Numbered from the stretch's first letter, positions 32,963-40,695 are shown. The stretch: 64,000 bases of DNA from Arthrobacter saudimassiliensis (GCA_900016675.1 LN483072.1:62001-126000), one strand, 5' to 3'. Notes: generated by a model not told the origin, from the letters alone. Numbers and translations are program-made.

Positions 32963-34116
32963 GGGATTTCCTTTGCAGAGGCGGCGGCCGGGGCCGGATG
33001 CGGCGCCGGCGGGGAGGGGGGCAGGGCATCGGCGGCGGCGTCGACGGGGAAAAAGCGGCGGGCCAGGAGCGCGGCGTACACCAGTGCGACGAGCACCGGC
33101 ACTTCGATCAGGGGCCCGACGACGCCGGCCAGCGCCTGCCCCGAGGCGGCACCGAAGGTGGCGATGGCGACGGCGATGGCCAGTTCGAAGTTGTTGCCGG
33201 CAGCGGTGAACGCGAGCGTGGTGGTGCGGGCGTAGCCCAGGCGCAGGAACCGGCCGGTGAGCATGCCGGCGCCGAACACCACCGTGAAGTAGACCAGCAG
33301 GGGCAGCGCGATCCGGGCCACGTCCAGTGGCCGGTCGATCACGTTGCCGCCCTGCAGGGCGAAGAGCAGGACGATGGTGAACAGCAGCCCGTAGAGCGCC
33401 AGCGGGCCGATCCGGGGCAGGAACCGTTCCTCGTACCAGGTGCGGCCACGGGTGGCCTCGCCGATGCGGCGGCTCAGGTAGCCGGCCAGCAGCGGGATGC
33501 CCAGGAACACCAGGACACTGCCGGTGATCGCAGTGAACGAGAATTCGGCGCTGGTGACGGGCAGCCCAAGCCAGCCCGGCAGCACCTGCAGGTAGAACCA
33601 GCCCAGGGCACCGAACGCCAGGACCTGGAACACCGAGTTCACCGCGACGAGCACCGCCGCGGCCTCCCGGTCGCCGCAGGCCAGGTCGTTCCAGATCAGC
33701 ACCATGGCGATGCAGCGGGCCAGGCCCACAATGATCAGTCCGGTCCGGTACTCGGGCAGGTCCGGCAGGAAGATCCAGGCAAGCGCGAACATGAACGCCG
33801 GAGCCACCAGCCAGTTCAGCACCAGGGAGGCGGCCATCAGCCGCCGGTCCCGCAGCACCCCGCCGGTTTCGCCATATCGGACCTTGGCCAGCACGGGGTA
33901 CATCATCACCAGCAGGCCGACGGCGATGGGCACCGACATTCCCGCCACCTGAAGTGAGTCCAGTGCCTGTCCGACGCCGGGCAGGAAACGTCCCAGCGCG
34001 AGCCCGGCGGCCATGGCGGCCAGGATCCAGAGCGGAAGGAAACGGTCCAGGGTGGACAGCCGGGCACCCGGCCCGTCGGCAATGCTGCGCGAAGCTCCCT
34101 CGGGGGCACTGCCCAT
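32959..34116 (-). CDS. acr3: Arsenite efflux transporter ACR3
   Basis: A 385-residue integral membrane protein with ten helices. GLARCIAMVLIWNDLACG holds the conserved Cys of helix 4 that is essential in Acr3 proteins. It exports arsenite using the membrane potential. It is the first gene of the acr3-arsC-arsO operon, divergent from arsR. The N-terminal ~25 residues are hydrophilic. The Ala/Pro-rich end leads directly into the overlapping arsC start. Confidence 0.92.
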   Translation of the reverse strand: MGSAPEGASRSIADGPGARLSTLDRFLPLWILAAMAAGLALGRFLPGVGQALDSLQVAGMSVPIAVGLLVMMYPVLAKVRYGETGGVLRDRRLMAASLVLNWLVAPAFMFALAWIFLPDLPEYRTGLIIVGLARCIAMVLIWNDLACGDREAAAVLVAVNSVFQVLAFGALGWFYLQVLPGWLGLPVTSAEFSFTAITGSVLVFLGIPLLAGYLSRRIGEATRGRTWYEERFLPRIGPLALYGLLFTIVLLFALQGGNVIDRPLDVARIALPLLVYFTVVFGAGMLTGRFLRLGYARTTTLAFTAAGNNFELAIAVAIATFGAASGQALAGVVGPLIEVPVLVALVYAALLARRFFPVDAAADALPPSPPAPHPAPAAASAKEIP

Positions 34117-34167
34117 CTACGTTCCTATCTATCGATGACGATCTATGTGCCGATCTTTGTTCAACAC

Positions 34168-34183
34168 ATCGACAACTGTCAAT
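34168..34183. promoter_or_regulatory. ArsR operator and divergent ars promoters
   Basis: ATCGACA-AC-TGTCAAT is a near-perfect palindrome (6 of 7 per arm) of the ArsR/SmtB operator shape. It covers the arsR -35 (TCGACA, 34169-34174), which is 16 bases from the -10 CATAAT (34191-34196). Read on the minus strand it contains TTGACA, a plausible -35 for acr3. One bound dimer could thus silence both directions until arsenite binds ArsR. Confidence 0.7.
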
Positions 34184-34190
34184 ATATGTC

Positions 34191-34196
34191 CATAAT
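34191..34196 (+). promoter_or_regulatory. Leaderless -10 box CATAAT of arsR
   Basis: CATAAT ends six bases before the arsR ATG at 34203. Confidence 0.5.
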
Positions 34197-34202
34197 GGTG
34201 CC

Positions 34203-34568
34203 ATGACCGCAATCAGCCCCGCCCGGGCATCCGAACGGCCTGCGCCCGGAGATCCAGACCTCGGAGCACCCCTTGGGCCGCCGCTGCAGGAGGAGGACGC
34301 CGTCCGCCTCGCCCAGGTGCTCAAAGCGGTGGCGGATCCGACCCGGCTGCGCCTGCTGTCCATCATCCGCCGGCAGCCCGACGGGGAAGCCTGCGTCTGC
34401 GACCTGACCGGCCCGGTCCGCCTCAGCCAGCCCACGGTGTCCCACCACCTGAAGATCCTGGTGGAAGCCGGCCTCCTGACCCGCGAGAAGCGCGGCGTCT
34501 GGGCCTACTATTCGGTGGTCCCAGGGTCCCTCGAAGAGCTGGCCGACGCCTTCCAGCTGGACAGGTAA
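34203..34568 (+). CDS. arsR: ArsR-family arsenite-responsive repressor
   Basis: A 121-residue winged-helix repressor. The recognition helix is LSQPTVSHHLKIL, and just before it EACVCDLTG carries the Cys-x-Cys As(III) site of classical ArsR proteins. About 30 hydrophilic residues precede the domain. It is divergent from acr3 with the operator between them, the standard layout for arsenite-induced derepression. Start fixed by the -10 box six bases upstream. Confidence 0.92.
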   Translation: MTAISPARASERPAPGDPDLGAPLGPPLQEEDAVRLAQVLKAVADPTRLRLLSIIRRQPDGEACVCDLTGPVRLSQPTVSHHLKILVEAGLLTREKRGVWAYYSVVPGSLEELADAFQLDR

Positions 34569-34628
34569 GCTGCTCCGCCCCTGGCCCGAGCTCGAGCCCC
34601 CGTCACCGCATCCCGGAACGACGGCACG

Positions 34629-34634
34629 TAGGAT
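34629..34634 (+). promoter_or_regulatory. Leaderless -10 box TAGGAT
   Basis: TAGGAT ends six bases before ATG 34641, favouring that start over the TTG one codon earlier. Confidence 0.45.
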
Positions 34635-34640
34635 GCCTTG

Positions 34641-35207
34641 ATGAGCACACAGACCCGGTTCGCCGCCGTCGCCGTCCTGACCACGCCGCGGCTGCGGCTG
34701 GAACCGCTGGGCCCGGCGCATTTCGACGGCGCATGGGCCGCGCTCCAGGACGACGAGGCCCGGCGGCTCACCGGCACCCACACCGTGTTCACGCAGGAGC
34801 AGATCCGCGCCTGGCTGGCCGGGCTCGCCGCGGCGACGGACCGTGCGGACTGGGCCATCATCAACCGGGAGGACGAAAGCTACCTCGGTGAAGTGGTGCT
34901 CAACGACCTGGATCCGGACAACGCGTCCGCCGGACTGCGGATCGCCCTGGCCGGGCCGCACGCGTACGGCCGCGGCTACGGCACCGAAGCGGTCGGGGCC
35001 GTGCTCGACCATGCGTTCACCGACGTCGGGCTGCACCGGGTGGGCCTGGAGGTCTTCGCATTCAATCCGCGCGCCCAGCGCTGCTACGAAAAGTGCGGAT
35101 TTCGGGTGGAGGGCCGGCGCCGCGAGGTGCTTCGCTGGGACGGCGCGTGGGTGGATGCCATCGACATGGGCATTCTGTCCACTGATCCGCGGCCGACGGC
35201 GCGCTGA
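34641..35207 (+). CDS. GNAT-family N-acetyltransferase (RimJ/RimL-like)
   Basis: A 188-residue acetyltransferase. RLRLEPLGPAHFDGAW is the N-terminal strand-helix, YGRGYGTEAVGAVLDHAF is the acetyl-CoA-binding loop (motif A), and HRVGLEVFAFNPRAQRCYEKCGFRVEG is motif B, here given as the region ~135-160. It transfers acetyl from acetyl-CoA to an amine; small molecules or protein N-termini are possible targets. Not part of the ars operon: it has its own -10 box. Confidence 0.85.
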   Translation: MSTQTRFAAVAVLTTPRLRLEPLGPAHFDGAWAALQDDEARRLTGTHTVFTQEQIRAWLAGLAAATDRADWAIINREDESYLGEVVLNDLDPDNASAGLRIALAGPHAYGRGYGTEAVGAVLDHAFTDVGLHRVGLEVFAFNPRAQRCYEKCGFRVEGRRREVLRWDGAWVDAIDMGILSTDPRPTAR

Positions 35208-35232
35208 CCCGACGGCGCCGACCGGCCGCTGG

Positions 35233-36390
35233 TCAGTGCGGGGCCTGGTAGGGCTGCGGCTCCGGCAGCCCCGCCTCCCGGCGCACCCGCCGGGAGAAGC
35301 CCTCAATCGATTTCAGCGCCTGCACCACCTCGGCCGGGCCGACGTCGAACGGCATGGCCTTCATGGTCTCCCCGGGCACCGTGGCCGCCACGCCGATCAG
35401 CTCCAGCTCCTTCGTGTCATCCACGGACAGGCCGATCTCGGTCAACGTGGTCGGCAGCCCCACCCGGGTCGTGAACCTCACGAAGTCCGCGACCTCGGCC
35501 TCCGGCACGCCCTCGAGCACCAGCTGGGTCAGGGATCCGATGTTGACCTTCTGCCCGTGCGCCAGGCCGTGCGTCTGAGGAGCCGCGGTCAGCCCGTTGT
35601 GGATGGCGTGCGCGGCGGCCAGCCCGCCGGATTCAAAGCCGAGCCCGGAAAGCAGGGTGTTGGCCTCGATCACCTTCTCCACGGCCGCCGTCGTCACCCC
35701 GGCACGCACCGCGTCCAGCGCCTGCAGCGCGTGGTCCCACAGCGTGTCCCAGCACAGCTTGGCCAGCGCGGTGCCCGCCAGGGTCGGGATCCCGCCGGCC
35801 ATCGTCGTCGAGTACGACGCCGCCGTCGCCCGGGCCTCCAGCCAGGTCGCCAGGGCGTCCCCCACGCCGTGCGCCAGGAACGACGCCGGAGCGGCGGCAA
35901 TGATCTGTGAGTCCACCAGCACCAGGTCCGGGTTGCGGGGAAAGAACCGGTATTCCTCGAAGGTTCCCTCGGCGGTGTAGATGACGGCGAGCGCGCTGGT
36001 CGGCGCGTCGGTGGAGGCGACGGTGGGCACCGAGGCCCAGCGGATGCCGGCCTGGTGCCCTGCGGATTTCACGGCGTCGATGGTGCTGCCGCCGCCGATG
36101 CCCACGATCACGTCGGCCGGGTCCTCGCCCGGGGCCCGGATCGCGTCGGTGAGCCGGTCCACCTCGACGGCGGTCGGCGTGCCGCCGAAGCCCACCCGGC
36201 GCAGCGGCAGCTCCCCGGTGCGGAAGGCGGTCTCGACGGCACCTCCGACCAGGTTCCAGACGACGTCGTCGGCCACCACCAGCGGGCGGGAGCCGACGTC
36301 GCGCAGGTACTCACCGAGCCGGACAATGGCGCCGGGGCCCTGCACGTAGCGGCCGGGACTGATCAGCGTGCGCAGCGGAAGCTCAACCAT
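35233..36390 (-). CDS. Glycerol dehydrogenase-like, iron/zinc-type alcohol dehydrogenase family
   Basis: A 385-residue metal-dependent dehydrogenase. IVGIGGGSTIDAVKSAG (~residue 95) binds NAD, and the metal ligands are in AHGVGDALATW (Asp), AAAHAIHNGL (His) and THGLAHGQKV (His), the pattern of GldA-type enzymes that oxidise glycerol to dihydroxyacetone; glycerol-1-phosphate dehydrogenases are a related alternative. No dihydroxyacetone kinase gene is adjacent. It is divergent from the gene at 36536, which handles another small hydroxy-acid, so joint regulation is possible. Confidence 0.84.
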   Translation of the reverse strand: MVELPLRTLISPGRYVQGPGAIVRLGEYLRDVGSRPLVVADDVVWNLVGGAVETAFRTGELPLRRVGFGGTPTAVEVDRLTDAIRAPGEDPADVIVGIGGGSTIDAVKSAGHQAGIRWASVPTVASTDAPTSALAVIYTAEGTFEEYRFFPRNPDLVLVDSQIIAAAPASFLAHGVGDALATWLEARATAASYSTTMAGGIPTLAGTALAKLCWDTLWDHALQALDAVRAGVTTAAVEKVIEANTLLSGLGFESGGLAAAHAIHNGLTAAPQTHGLAHGQKVNIGSLTQLVLEGVPEAEVADFVRFTTRVGLPTTLTEIGLSVDDTKELELIGVAATVPGETMKAMPFDVGPAEVVQALKSIEGFSRRVRREAGLPEPQPYQAPH

Positions 36391-36535
36391 GGCGGGCCTT
36401 TCCTGGAAGCGGTGGCGTCCACGCTAGGCCCGGGCGCCGCGGCAGGCCAGAGCGGGCGGCCAAAACTTCGGTGCCCCGGCCGGGGCCGCGGCTGGCTAGG
36501 CTTTGCACACACGATTTAGTCAAGGAGCTGACCCC

Positions 36536-37582
36536 ATGCGCGAGTACACCATCGACCTCATTCCCGGCGACGGCATCGGACAGGAGGTCGCGCCGGCCGC
36601 GGCCAGGGCCATTGACGCCGTTGCCGCGGGTGAGGGCTTCAGCGTGCGCTGGCGGGAACGTGACTGGGGCTCGGAGCGCTACCTCAAGGACGGGGCGATG
36701 CTTCCGGCCGACGGGCTGGAGCAGATGGCCGACGGCGACGGGATCTTCCTGGGCGCCGTCGGCCATCCGGACATTCCCGACCATGTGACGCTGTGGGGGC
36801 TGCTGATTCCGATCCGCCGCGAGTTCATGCAGTACATCAACCTGCGGCCCATGCGCCTGCTGCCCGGCATCTCGCCGCGCGTGATCGGCGCCGAGGACCT
36901 GGACCTGGTGGTGGTGCGGGAGAACGTGGAGGGCGAGTATTCGGAGATCGGCGGCCGGGCCTACACCGGCCGGCCCGAGGCCCTGGCCATCCAGCAGGCC
37001 GTGTTTACCCGGGAGGGCATCGCCCGCGTCACCCGGTTTGCGTGTGAGCTGGCGGGAACCCGCTCGGGCCGGATCGTCTCGGCCACCAAATCCAACGGCA
37101 TCATCCACTCCATGCCGTTCTGGGATGAGATCGTGGCCGAGGTGGCGGCGGAGTACGCCGGCGTCGAGGTCGAGTCCGTGCTCATTGATGCCCTGGCGGC
37201 GCGGGCCGTGCTGAAGCCCGGGTCGCTCGACGTGGTCCTCGCGTCCAACCTGTTCGGGGACATCCTCTCCGACCTGACGGCGGCGGTCGCCGGGTCGATC
37301 GGCGTCGCGCCGTCGGCGAACCTCAACCCGACCCGGGAGTTCCCGTCCATGTTCGAGCCCGTCCACGGCACCGCCCCGGACATCGCCGGAAAGGGGCTGG
37401 CCAACCCGGTCGGCCAGATGTGGTCAGGTGCCATGATGCTGGAGCACCTCGGCGAGGACACCGCGGCTCGGAAGCTCACGGATGCGTTCGAGGGCGCCCT
37501 GCGCGACGGCATCCGCACGGGCGACCTGGGCGGCACGGCATCCACGGCGGACTTCACGGACGCGGTGATCGAGAGGCTGTGA
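36536..37582 (+). CDS. Tartrate/D-malate dehydrogenase (decarboxylating) family protein
   Basis: A 348-residue isocitrate/isopropylmalate dehydrogenase-fold enzyme. LIPGDGIGQEV opens it; LWGLLIPIRREFMQYINLRP is the specificity region, which in tartrate dehydrogenase/DmlA replaces the LeuB sequence; NLFGDILSDLTAAVAGSIG and EPVHGTAPDIAGKG bind metal and NAD. Expected activity is NAD-dependent oxidative decarboxylation of D-malate or oxidation of tartrate. ATG 36536 follows CAAGGAGCTGACCCC. A GCCCCGGCCGGGGC palindrome and a TAGGCT element lie upstream. Confidence 0.85.
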   Translation: MREYTIDLIPGDGIGQEVAPAAARAIDAVAAGEGFSVRWRERDWGSERYLKDGAMLPADGLEQMADGDGIFLGAVGHPDIPDHVTLWGLLIPIRREFMQYINLRPMRLLPGISPRVIGAEDLDLVVVRENVEGEYSEIGGRAYTGRPEALAIQQAVFTREGIARVTRFACELAGTRSGRIVSATKSNGIIHSMPFWDEIVAEVAAEYAGVEVESVLIDALAARAVLKPGSLDVVLASNLFGDILSDLTAAVAGSIGVAPSANLNPTREFPSMFEPVHGTAPDIAGKGLANPVGQMWSGAMMLEHLGEDTAARKLTDAFEGALRDGIRTGDLGGTASTADFTDAVIERL

Positions 37583-37588
37583 CGGGAG

Positions 37589-37623
37589 GGCCCGGCGTCG
37601 GCGGCTGCCGGCGTCGGGCCTTT
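37589..37623 (+). terminator. Terminator hairpin with short T-tract
   Basis: GGCCCGGCGTCGGC pairs with GCCGGCGTCGGGCC (two G-U pairs) over the loop GGCT and is followed by TTT. It lies seven bases after the dehydrogenase stop, between convergent genes. Confidence 0.7.
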
Positions 37624-37649
37624 CCAGCTGGCTCCCTGGGCGCCCTTCC

Positions 37650-38585
37650 CTACGGCACCCGGTGCCCGGCGGCCTGGACGAGTCCGTACCACTCGGCGCG
37701 GGTGAGCGGCAGGTCCGAGCCGGCGGCGGCGTCGGCGACCCGCTGCGGGGTGGTGGTGCCCAGCACCACCTGCATCCCGGCCGGATGCCGAGTGATCCAG
37801 GCCGTCGCGATCGCGATGGGCTCGACGTCGTACTTGCCCGCCAGCCGGTCCAGCTCCGCGTTCAGCTCCGGATACTTCTCCGAGCCGAAGATCACTTCGC
37901 CCTGGAAGGTGGTCTGGAACGGGGACCAGGCCTGCACGGTGATGCGGTTGATCCGGCAGTAGTCGAGGATGCCGCCGCCGTCATAGGTCACCGCGTCCTG
38001 CTCGCCCGCCATGTTGGCGGCCAGCCCTTGCGCGATGATCGGCGAGTGCGTGATGGACAGCTGCAGCTGGTTCGCGACGATGGGCTGGCTGACGGCGGTC
38101 TTCAGCAGGTCGATCTGCCGCGGGGTGTGGTTGGAGACGCCGAAGGCGCGGACCTTGCCGGCGCTGTGCAGCTCGTCGAAGGCGCGGGCGACCTCCTCCG
38201 GTTCCACCAGGGCATCGGGGCGGTGGATCAGCAGGACGTCGAGGTAGTCGGTGCCCAGCGCGCGCAGCGAGCCGTCCACCGATGAGGTGATGTGCTCATA
38301 GGAGGAGTCGTAGTGCCACTCCCCCGGCACGATGCCCGCCTTGGTCTGCAGGGTGATCTGCTCCCGCTCGGAGGCGCTCAGCTTCAGGGCGGACGCGAAC
38401 CGCTGCTCGCACCGGTGGGCTTCCCCGCCGTAGATGTCGGCGTGGTCGAAGAAGTCGATGCCGGCGTCACGGGCCGCCGTGTACAGCGCCCGGATCTCCT
38501 CATCGGACTTGTCGGCGATGCGCATCATGCCTGCCGCGACGGCGGGCACCTGGGTGCTGGTCGGGCCGAAAGGCACCGTCTTCAT
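37650..38585 (-). CDS. Aldo/keto reductase (YdhF-like)
   Basis: A 311-residue TIM-barrel oxidoreductase. The catalytic set is visible: Asp and Tyr in FFDHADIYGG, Lys in LQTKAGI and His in LIHRPDALV. GVSNHTPRQIDLL and IVANQLQLSITHSP contact NADPH. It is closest to the YdhF group of unknown carbonyl specificity. Start 38585 is chosen because AAGGAG lies upstream; an open frame extends to 38786 but is Pro/Gly-rich non-coding sequence. Confidence 0.86.
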   Translation of the reverse strand: MKTVPFGPTSTQVPAVAAGMMRIADKSDEEIRALYTAARDAGIDFFDHADIYGGEAHRCEQRFASALKLSASEREQITLQTKAGIVPGEWHYDSSYEHITSSVDGSLRALGTDYLDVLLIHRPDALVEPEEVARAFDELHSAGKVRAFGVSNHTPRQIDLLKTAVSQPIVANQLQLSITHSPIIAQGLAANMAGEQDAVTYDGGGILDYCRINRITVQAWSPFQTTFQGEVIFGSEKYPELNAELDRLAGKYDVEPIAIATAWITRHPAGMQVVLGTTTPQRVADAAAGSDLPLTRAEWYGLVQAAGHRVP

Positions 38586-38707
38586 GGGGGTCTCCTTGCT
38601 GTCGCCGGTCGCACCAGTATGCCCGACGCCGGGGCCCGGCGTCGGCGTCGGTCCCGGGGCCGGGCAGGCTGCCGGGGTCGGGGCAGGGCCGGCTCCCGGG
38701 CTCCGCT

Positions 38708-38730
38708 GCAGGCAGATCTGCCGCAGGCAG
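38708..38730. promoter_or_regulatory. Candidate operator of the clpP pair (GCAG-AT-CTGC)
   Basis: GGCAGATCTGCC (38711-38722) is a perfect palindrome; it is overlapped on both sides by direct copies of GCAGGCAG (38708-38715 and 38723-38730). Its centre is about 57 bases before the first clpP start. The core GCAG-WT-CTGC recurs upstream of the ClgR-like regulator gene at 40682. Role inferred. Confidence 0.5.
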
Positions 38731-38773
38731 CGAAACCTTCCCACCGGTCCGCGGCCCGGCGCAGGGTGGGGGC

Positions 38774-39493
38774 ATGAGCGAATCACCGAAAATCCCCCTG
38801 TTCACCGAAGCCGTCCGGCAGGAGTTCCTTGAACGGCGCGTGCTGGTCCTGGACGGCCCGCTCGACGACGACAACGGCACCCTGCTCGCCACCCAGCTGA
38901 TCTCCCTCGCCGCCGAAGACCCGGTCACCGACATCGCCCTGTGGATCCACTCTCCCGGCGGGTCCGTCCCGGCCATGCTCGCCATCCGCGACATCATCCG
39001 CACCATTCCCAACGACGTGTCCACCCTGGTGCTCGGCATCGCCTACAGCGCCGGACAGTTCCTGCTCTCCGCCGGCACCCGCGGCAAACGCCTGGCCCTG
39101 CCCCACGCCCGGGTGCTGATGCACCAGGGGTCGGCGGGAATCGGCGGCACCGCCGTCGACATCGAACTGCAGGCCGACGACCTGCGGCACACCCGCGACA
39201 CCGTGCTGCGGCTGATCGCCGAAGACACCGGCCAGCCGGTGGAGCAGGTCTTCGAGGACTCGCTCCACGACCACTGGTACACCGCCGACGAGGCCCGTGA
39301 GTACGGGTTCGTGGACCGGATCGTCAGCTCCTTCGACGAGTTCCGTCCGCGCGGCCGCACCCCCGCCGGGTTCGGCCTGGCAGGGGCCGGCGCTGCAGCC
39401 GGGGTTGGGAATTCCTCCGGGCCCGGGGTTTCCGGGGCCGGCCCATCCACCATGACGGGAGCCGACGCCGGCTCGGAAAGGCGGTTCCGATGA
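38774..39493 (+). CDS. clpP: ClpP-family serine protease subunit, active triad
   Basis: A 239-residue ClpP subunit with a complete triad: Ser92 (GIAYSAGQFLL), His117 (VLMHQGSAG) and Asp166 (HDHWYTADEA). Like the actinobacterial ClpP3/ClpP1-type chains it has SAGQ after the serine. The C-terminal ~45 residues are a Gly/Ala/Ser-rich extension absent from housekeeping ClpP. It forms part of a barrel that degrades proteins fed by ClpX/ClpC. The stop overlaps the next clpP start by four bases. This is probably an accessory pair, since no clpX or tig is nearby. Confidence 0.9.
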   Translation: MSESPKIPLFTEAVRQEFLERRVLVLDGPLDDDNGTLLATQLISLAAEDPVTDIALWIHSPGGSVPAMLAIRDIIRTIPNDVSTLVLGIAYSAGQFLLSAGTRGKRLALPHARVLMHQGSAGIGGTAVDIELQADDLRHTRDTVLRLIAEDTGQPVEQVFEDSLHDHWYTADEAREYGFVDRIVSSFDEFRPRGRTPAGFGLAGAGAAAGVGNSSGPGVSGAGPSTMTGADAGSERRFR

Positions 39494-40077
39494 GCACCTA
39501 CACCGTTCCCAACGTCATCGCGCAGCACCCGCGCGGCGAGCGGATCATGGACATCTATTCGCATCTGCTCACGGAGCGGATCGTCTACCTGGGCACCGCG
39601 ATCGACGCCGGCGTCGCCAACACCCTGATCGCCCAGCTGCTGTATCTGCACGCGGACAAGCCCGACGCCGACATCGAGCTCTACATCAACTGCGAGGGCG
39701 GAGATCCCAGCGCGATGCTGGCCATCTACGACACCATGCGCTTCATCCGCCCCCAGGTGGCGACCACCTGCGTGGGCCAGGCCGTCGCCGTCGGGGCCGT
39801 GCTGCTGGCGGCCGGGGCGCCGGGCAAGCGGGCCGCCCTGCCGCATGCGCGGGTCATCCTGCACCAGCCCGCCGTGCAGGGCCGGGGCGCCATCCCGGAC
39901 CTGATCCTGCAGGCGGACGAGCTGGTCCGGGTGCGCTCCGACATGGAGGAGATCCTGGCCCGGCACACCGGGCAGAGCGTGCAGACGCTCCGGGCGGACA
40001 CCGACCGGGACCGGCTCTTCACGGCCACGGCGGCCCGCGACTACGGGCTGCTCGACCACGTCATCGAGCAGGGCTGA
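39490..40077 (+). CDS. ClpP-family subunit lacking the catalytic serine (ClpR-like)
   Basis: A 195-residue ClpP homologue. His125 (VILHQPAVQGRG) and Asp174 (DTDRDRLFTA) are present, but the nucleophile position in the canonical C-x-G-Q-A-A-S-M-G is replaced: here CVGQAVAVGAVLL, with Ala100 (codon GCC) where Ser belongs. The fold, handle region and hydrophobic contacts look intact, so it probably forms the partner ring of a mixed ClpP complex without cleaving itself, as ClpR does in plants and cyanobacteria. It is translationally coupled to the active subunit. Inference from sequence only. Confidence 0.85.
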   Translation: MSTYTVPNVIAQHPRGERIMDIYSHLLTERIVYLGTAIDAGVANTLIAQLLYLHADKPDADIELYINCEGGDPSAMLAIYDTMRFIRPQVATTCVGQAVAVGAVLLAAGAPGKRAALPHARVILHQPAVQGRGAIPDLILQADELVRVRSDMEEILARHTGQSVQTLRADTDRDRLFTATAARDYGLLDHVIEQG

Positions 40078-40137
40078 GCGCCCGACGTTCGACGTCGCCT
40101 CCCGCCGTCGGCCGTCGGTCCCGGTTTGGCGCCGCCC

Positions 40138-40253
40138 CCTCCACCTCGACGCCGCACCCTCCACTTCGCCGCCGTTTCCTCCAGTTCGCCCGGCTCCTCC
40201 GGTTGGAAGCGGAGGACCTGGTCAAAGTGGAGGGACATGAAGCAAACCGGAGG
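40138..40253. repeat. Phased array of six 9-bp boxes between clpP and its regulator
   Basis: CCTCC(A/G)(C/G)(C/T)T occurs at 40138, 40158, 40178 and 40196 on the plus strand, and its reverse complement at 40225 (AAGTGGAGG) and 40245 (AACCGGAGG). Starts are spaced 20, 20, 18 and, in the inverted set, 20 bases, close to two helical turns. Inverted copies match pairwise (CCTCCACTT/AAGTGGAGG; CCTCCGGTT/AACCGGAGG). No gene is evident in 40078-40304. Confidence 0.65.
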
Positions 40254-40304
40254 GAAACCCGGGCCTCGGCCGGCGCATCCCGCAGGAGGTCCTGCCCGGA
40301 AGGC

Positions 40305-40637
40305 TCAGGCCGCCAGGGCGAAGGCCCCGCGGACCGCCGTCCGCTGCGGAACGCCGCCGCGGCTGAGGAGCAGCGCCTCCGCCGCGGCGGCGGTGAGGTC
40401 CAGGAGCGTGATGCCCAGGGCGCCGGCGACGGCGGCGATCATCTCGCTGGACGGCTCCTTGCGCCCGCGCTCGATCTCCGAAAGGTACTGCGGTGAAATC
40501 CCGGCGCGTTCCGCGACCTCGCCGAGCGTGCGGCCGCGCTCATGCCGCAGGCGGCGCAGCAGCTCGCCCAGCACCTCTCGCCACAGCGGTTCGCGGGAGC
40601 CGGGAGCGGACCGGGGGAACACGTCGATGTCGGCCAT
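40305..40637 (-). CDS. ClgR/PopR-like XRE-family regulator with Ala-Ala tail
   Basis: A 110-residue regulator. GELLRRLRHERGRTLGEVAERAG and ISPQYLSEIERGRKEPSSEMIA (residues ~24-65) form the XRE helix-turn-helix with the SEIERGRKE signature of ClgR/PopR proteins, the actinobacterial activators of clp genes. The protein ends in Ala-Leu-Ala-Ala, like the SsrA tag; in Streptomyces, PopR and ClgR are themselves removed by ClpP through C-terminal alanines. Start 40637 has a TACAGT -10 box five bases upstream. It converges on the clpP pair. Confidence 0.8.
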   Translation of the reverse strand: MADIDVFPRSAPGSREPLWREVLGELLRRLRHERGRTLGEVAERAGISPQYLSEIERGRKEPSSEMIAAVAGALGITLLDLTAAAAEALLLSRGGVPQRTAVRGAFALAA

Positions 40638-40681
40638 GCTCGACTGTAAAACGTCCGGCCGCGCCGCCGGGAGGGGTGGCG

Positions 40682-40695
40682 GAGCAGTTCTGCTC
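40682..40695. promoter_or_regulatory. Candidate operator of the ClgR-like gene (GCAG-TT-CTGC)
   Basis: GAGCAG-TT-CTGCTC has perfect 6-bp arms; its core GCAG-TT-CTGC matches the GCAG-AT-CTGC site before the clpP pair. Its centre is about 51 bases before the regulator start, nearly the same distance as at clpP. Shared control by the regulator is inferred. Confidence 0.5.

Noticed and set aside
34110-34165. Three imperfect ATCTATG-type direct copies upstream of acr3 as extra ArsR sites
   Set aside because: They are not palindromic and diverge quickly; only the ATCGACA-AC-TGTCAAT site has ArsR operator symmetry.
40138-40253. CRISPR-like array
   Set aside because: Repeat units are only about 9 bp conserved, partly inverted, with 9-11 bp between them; no spacers and no cas genes.
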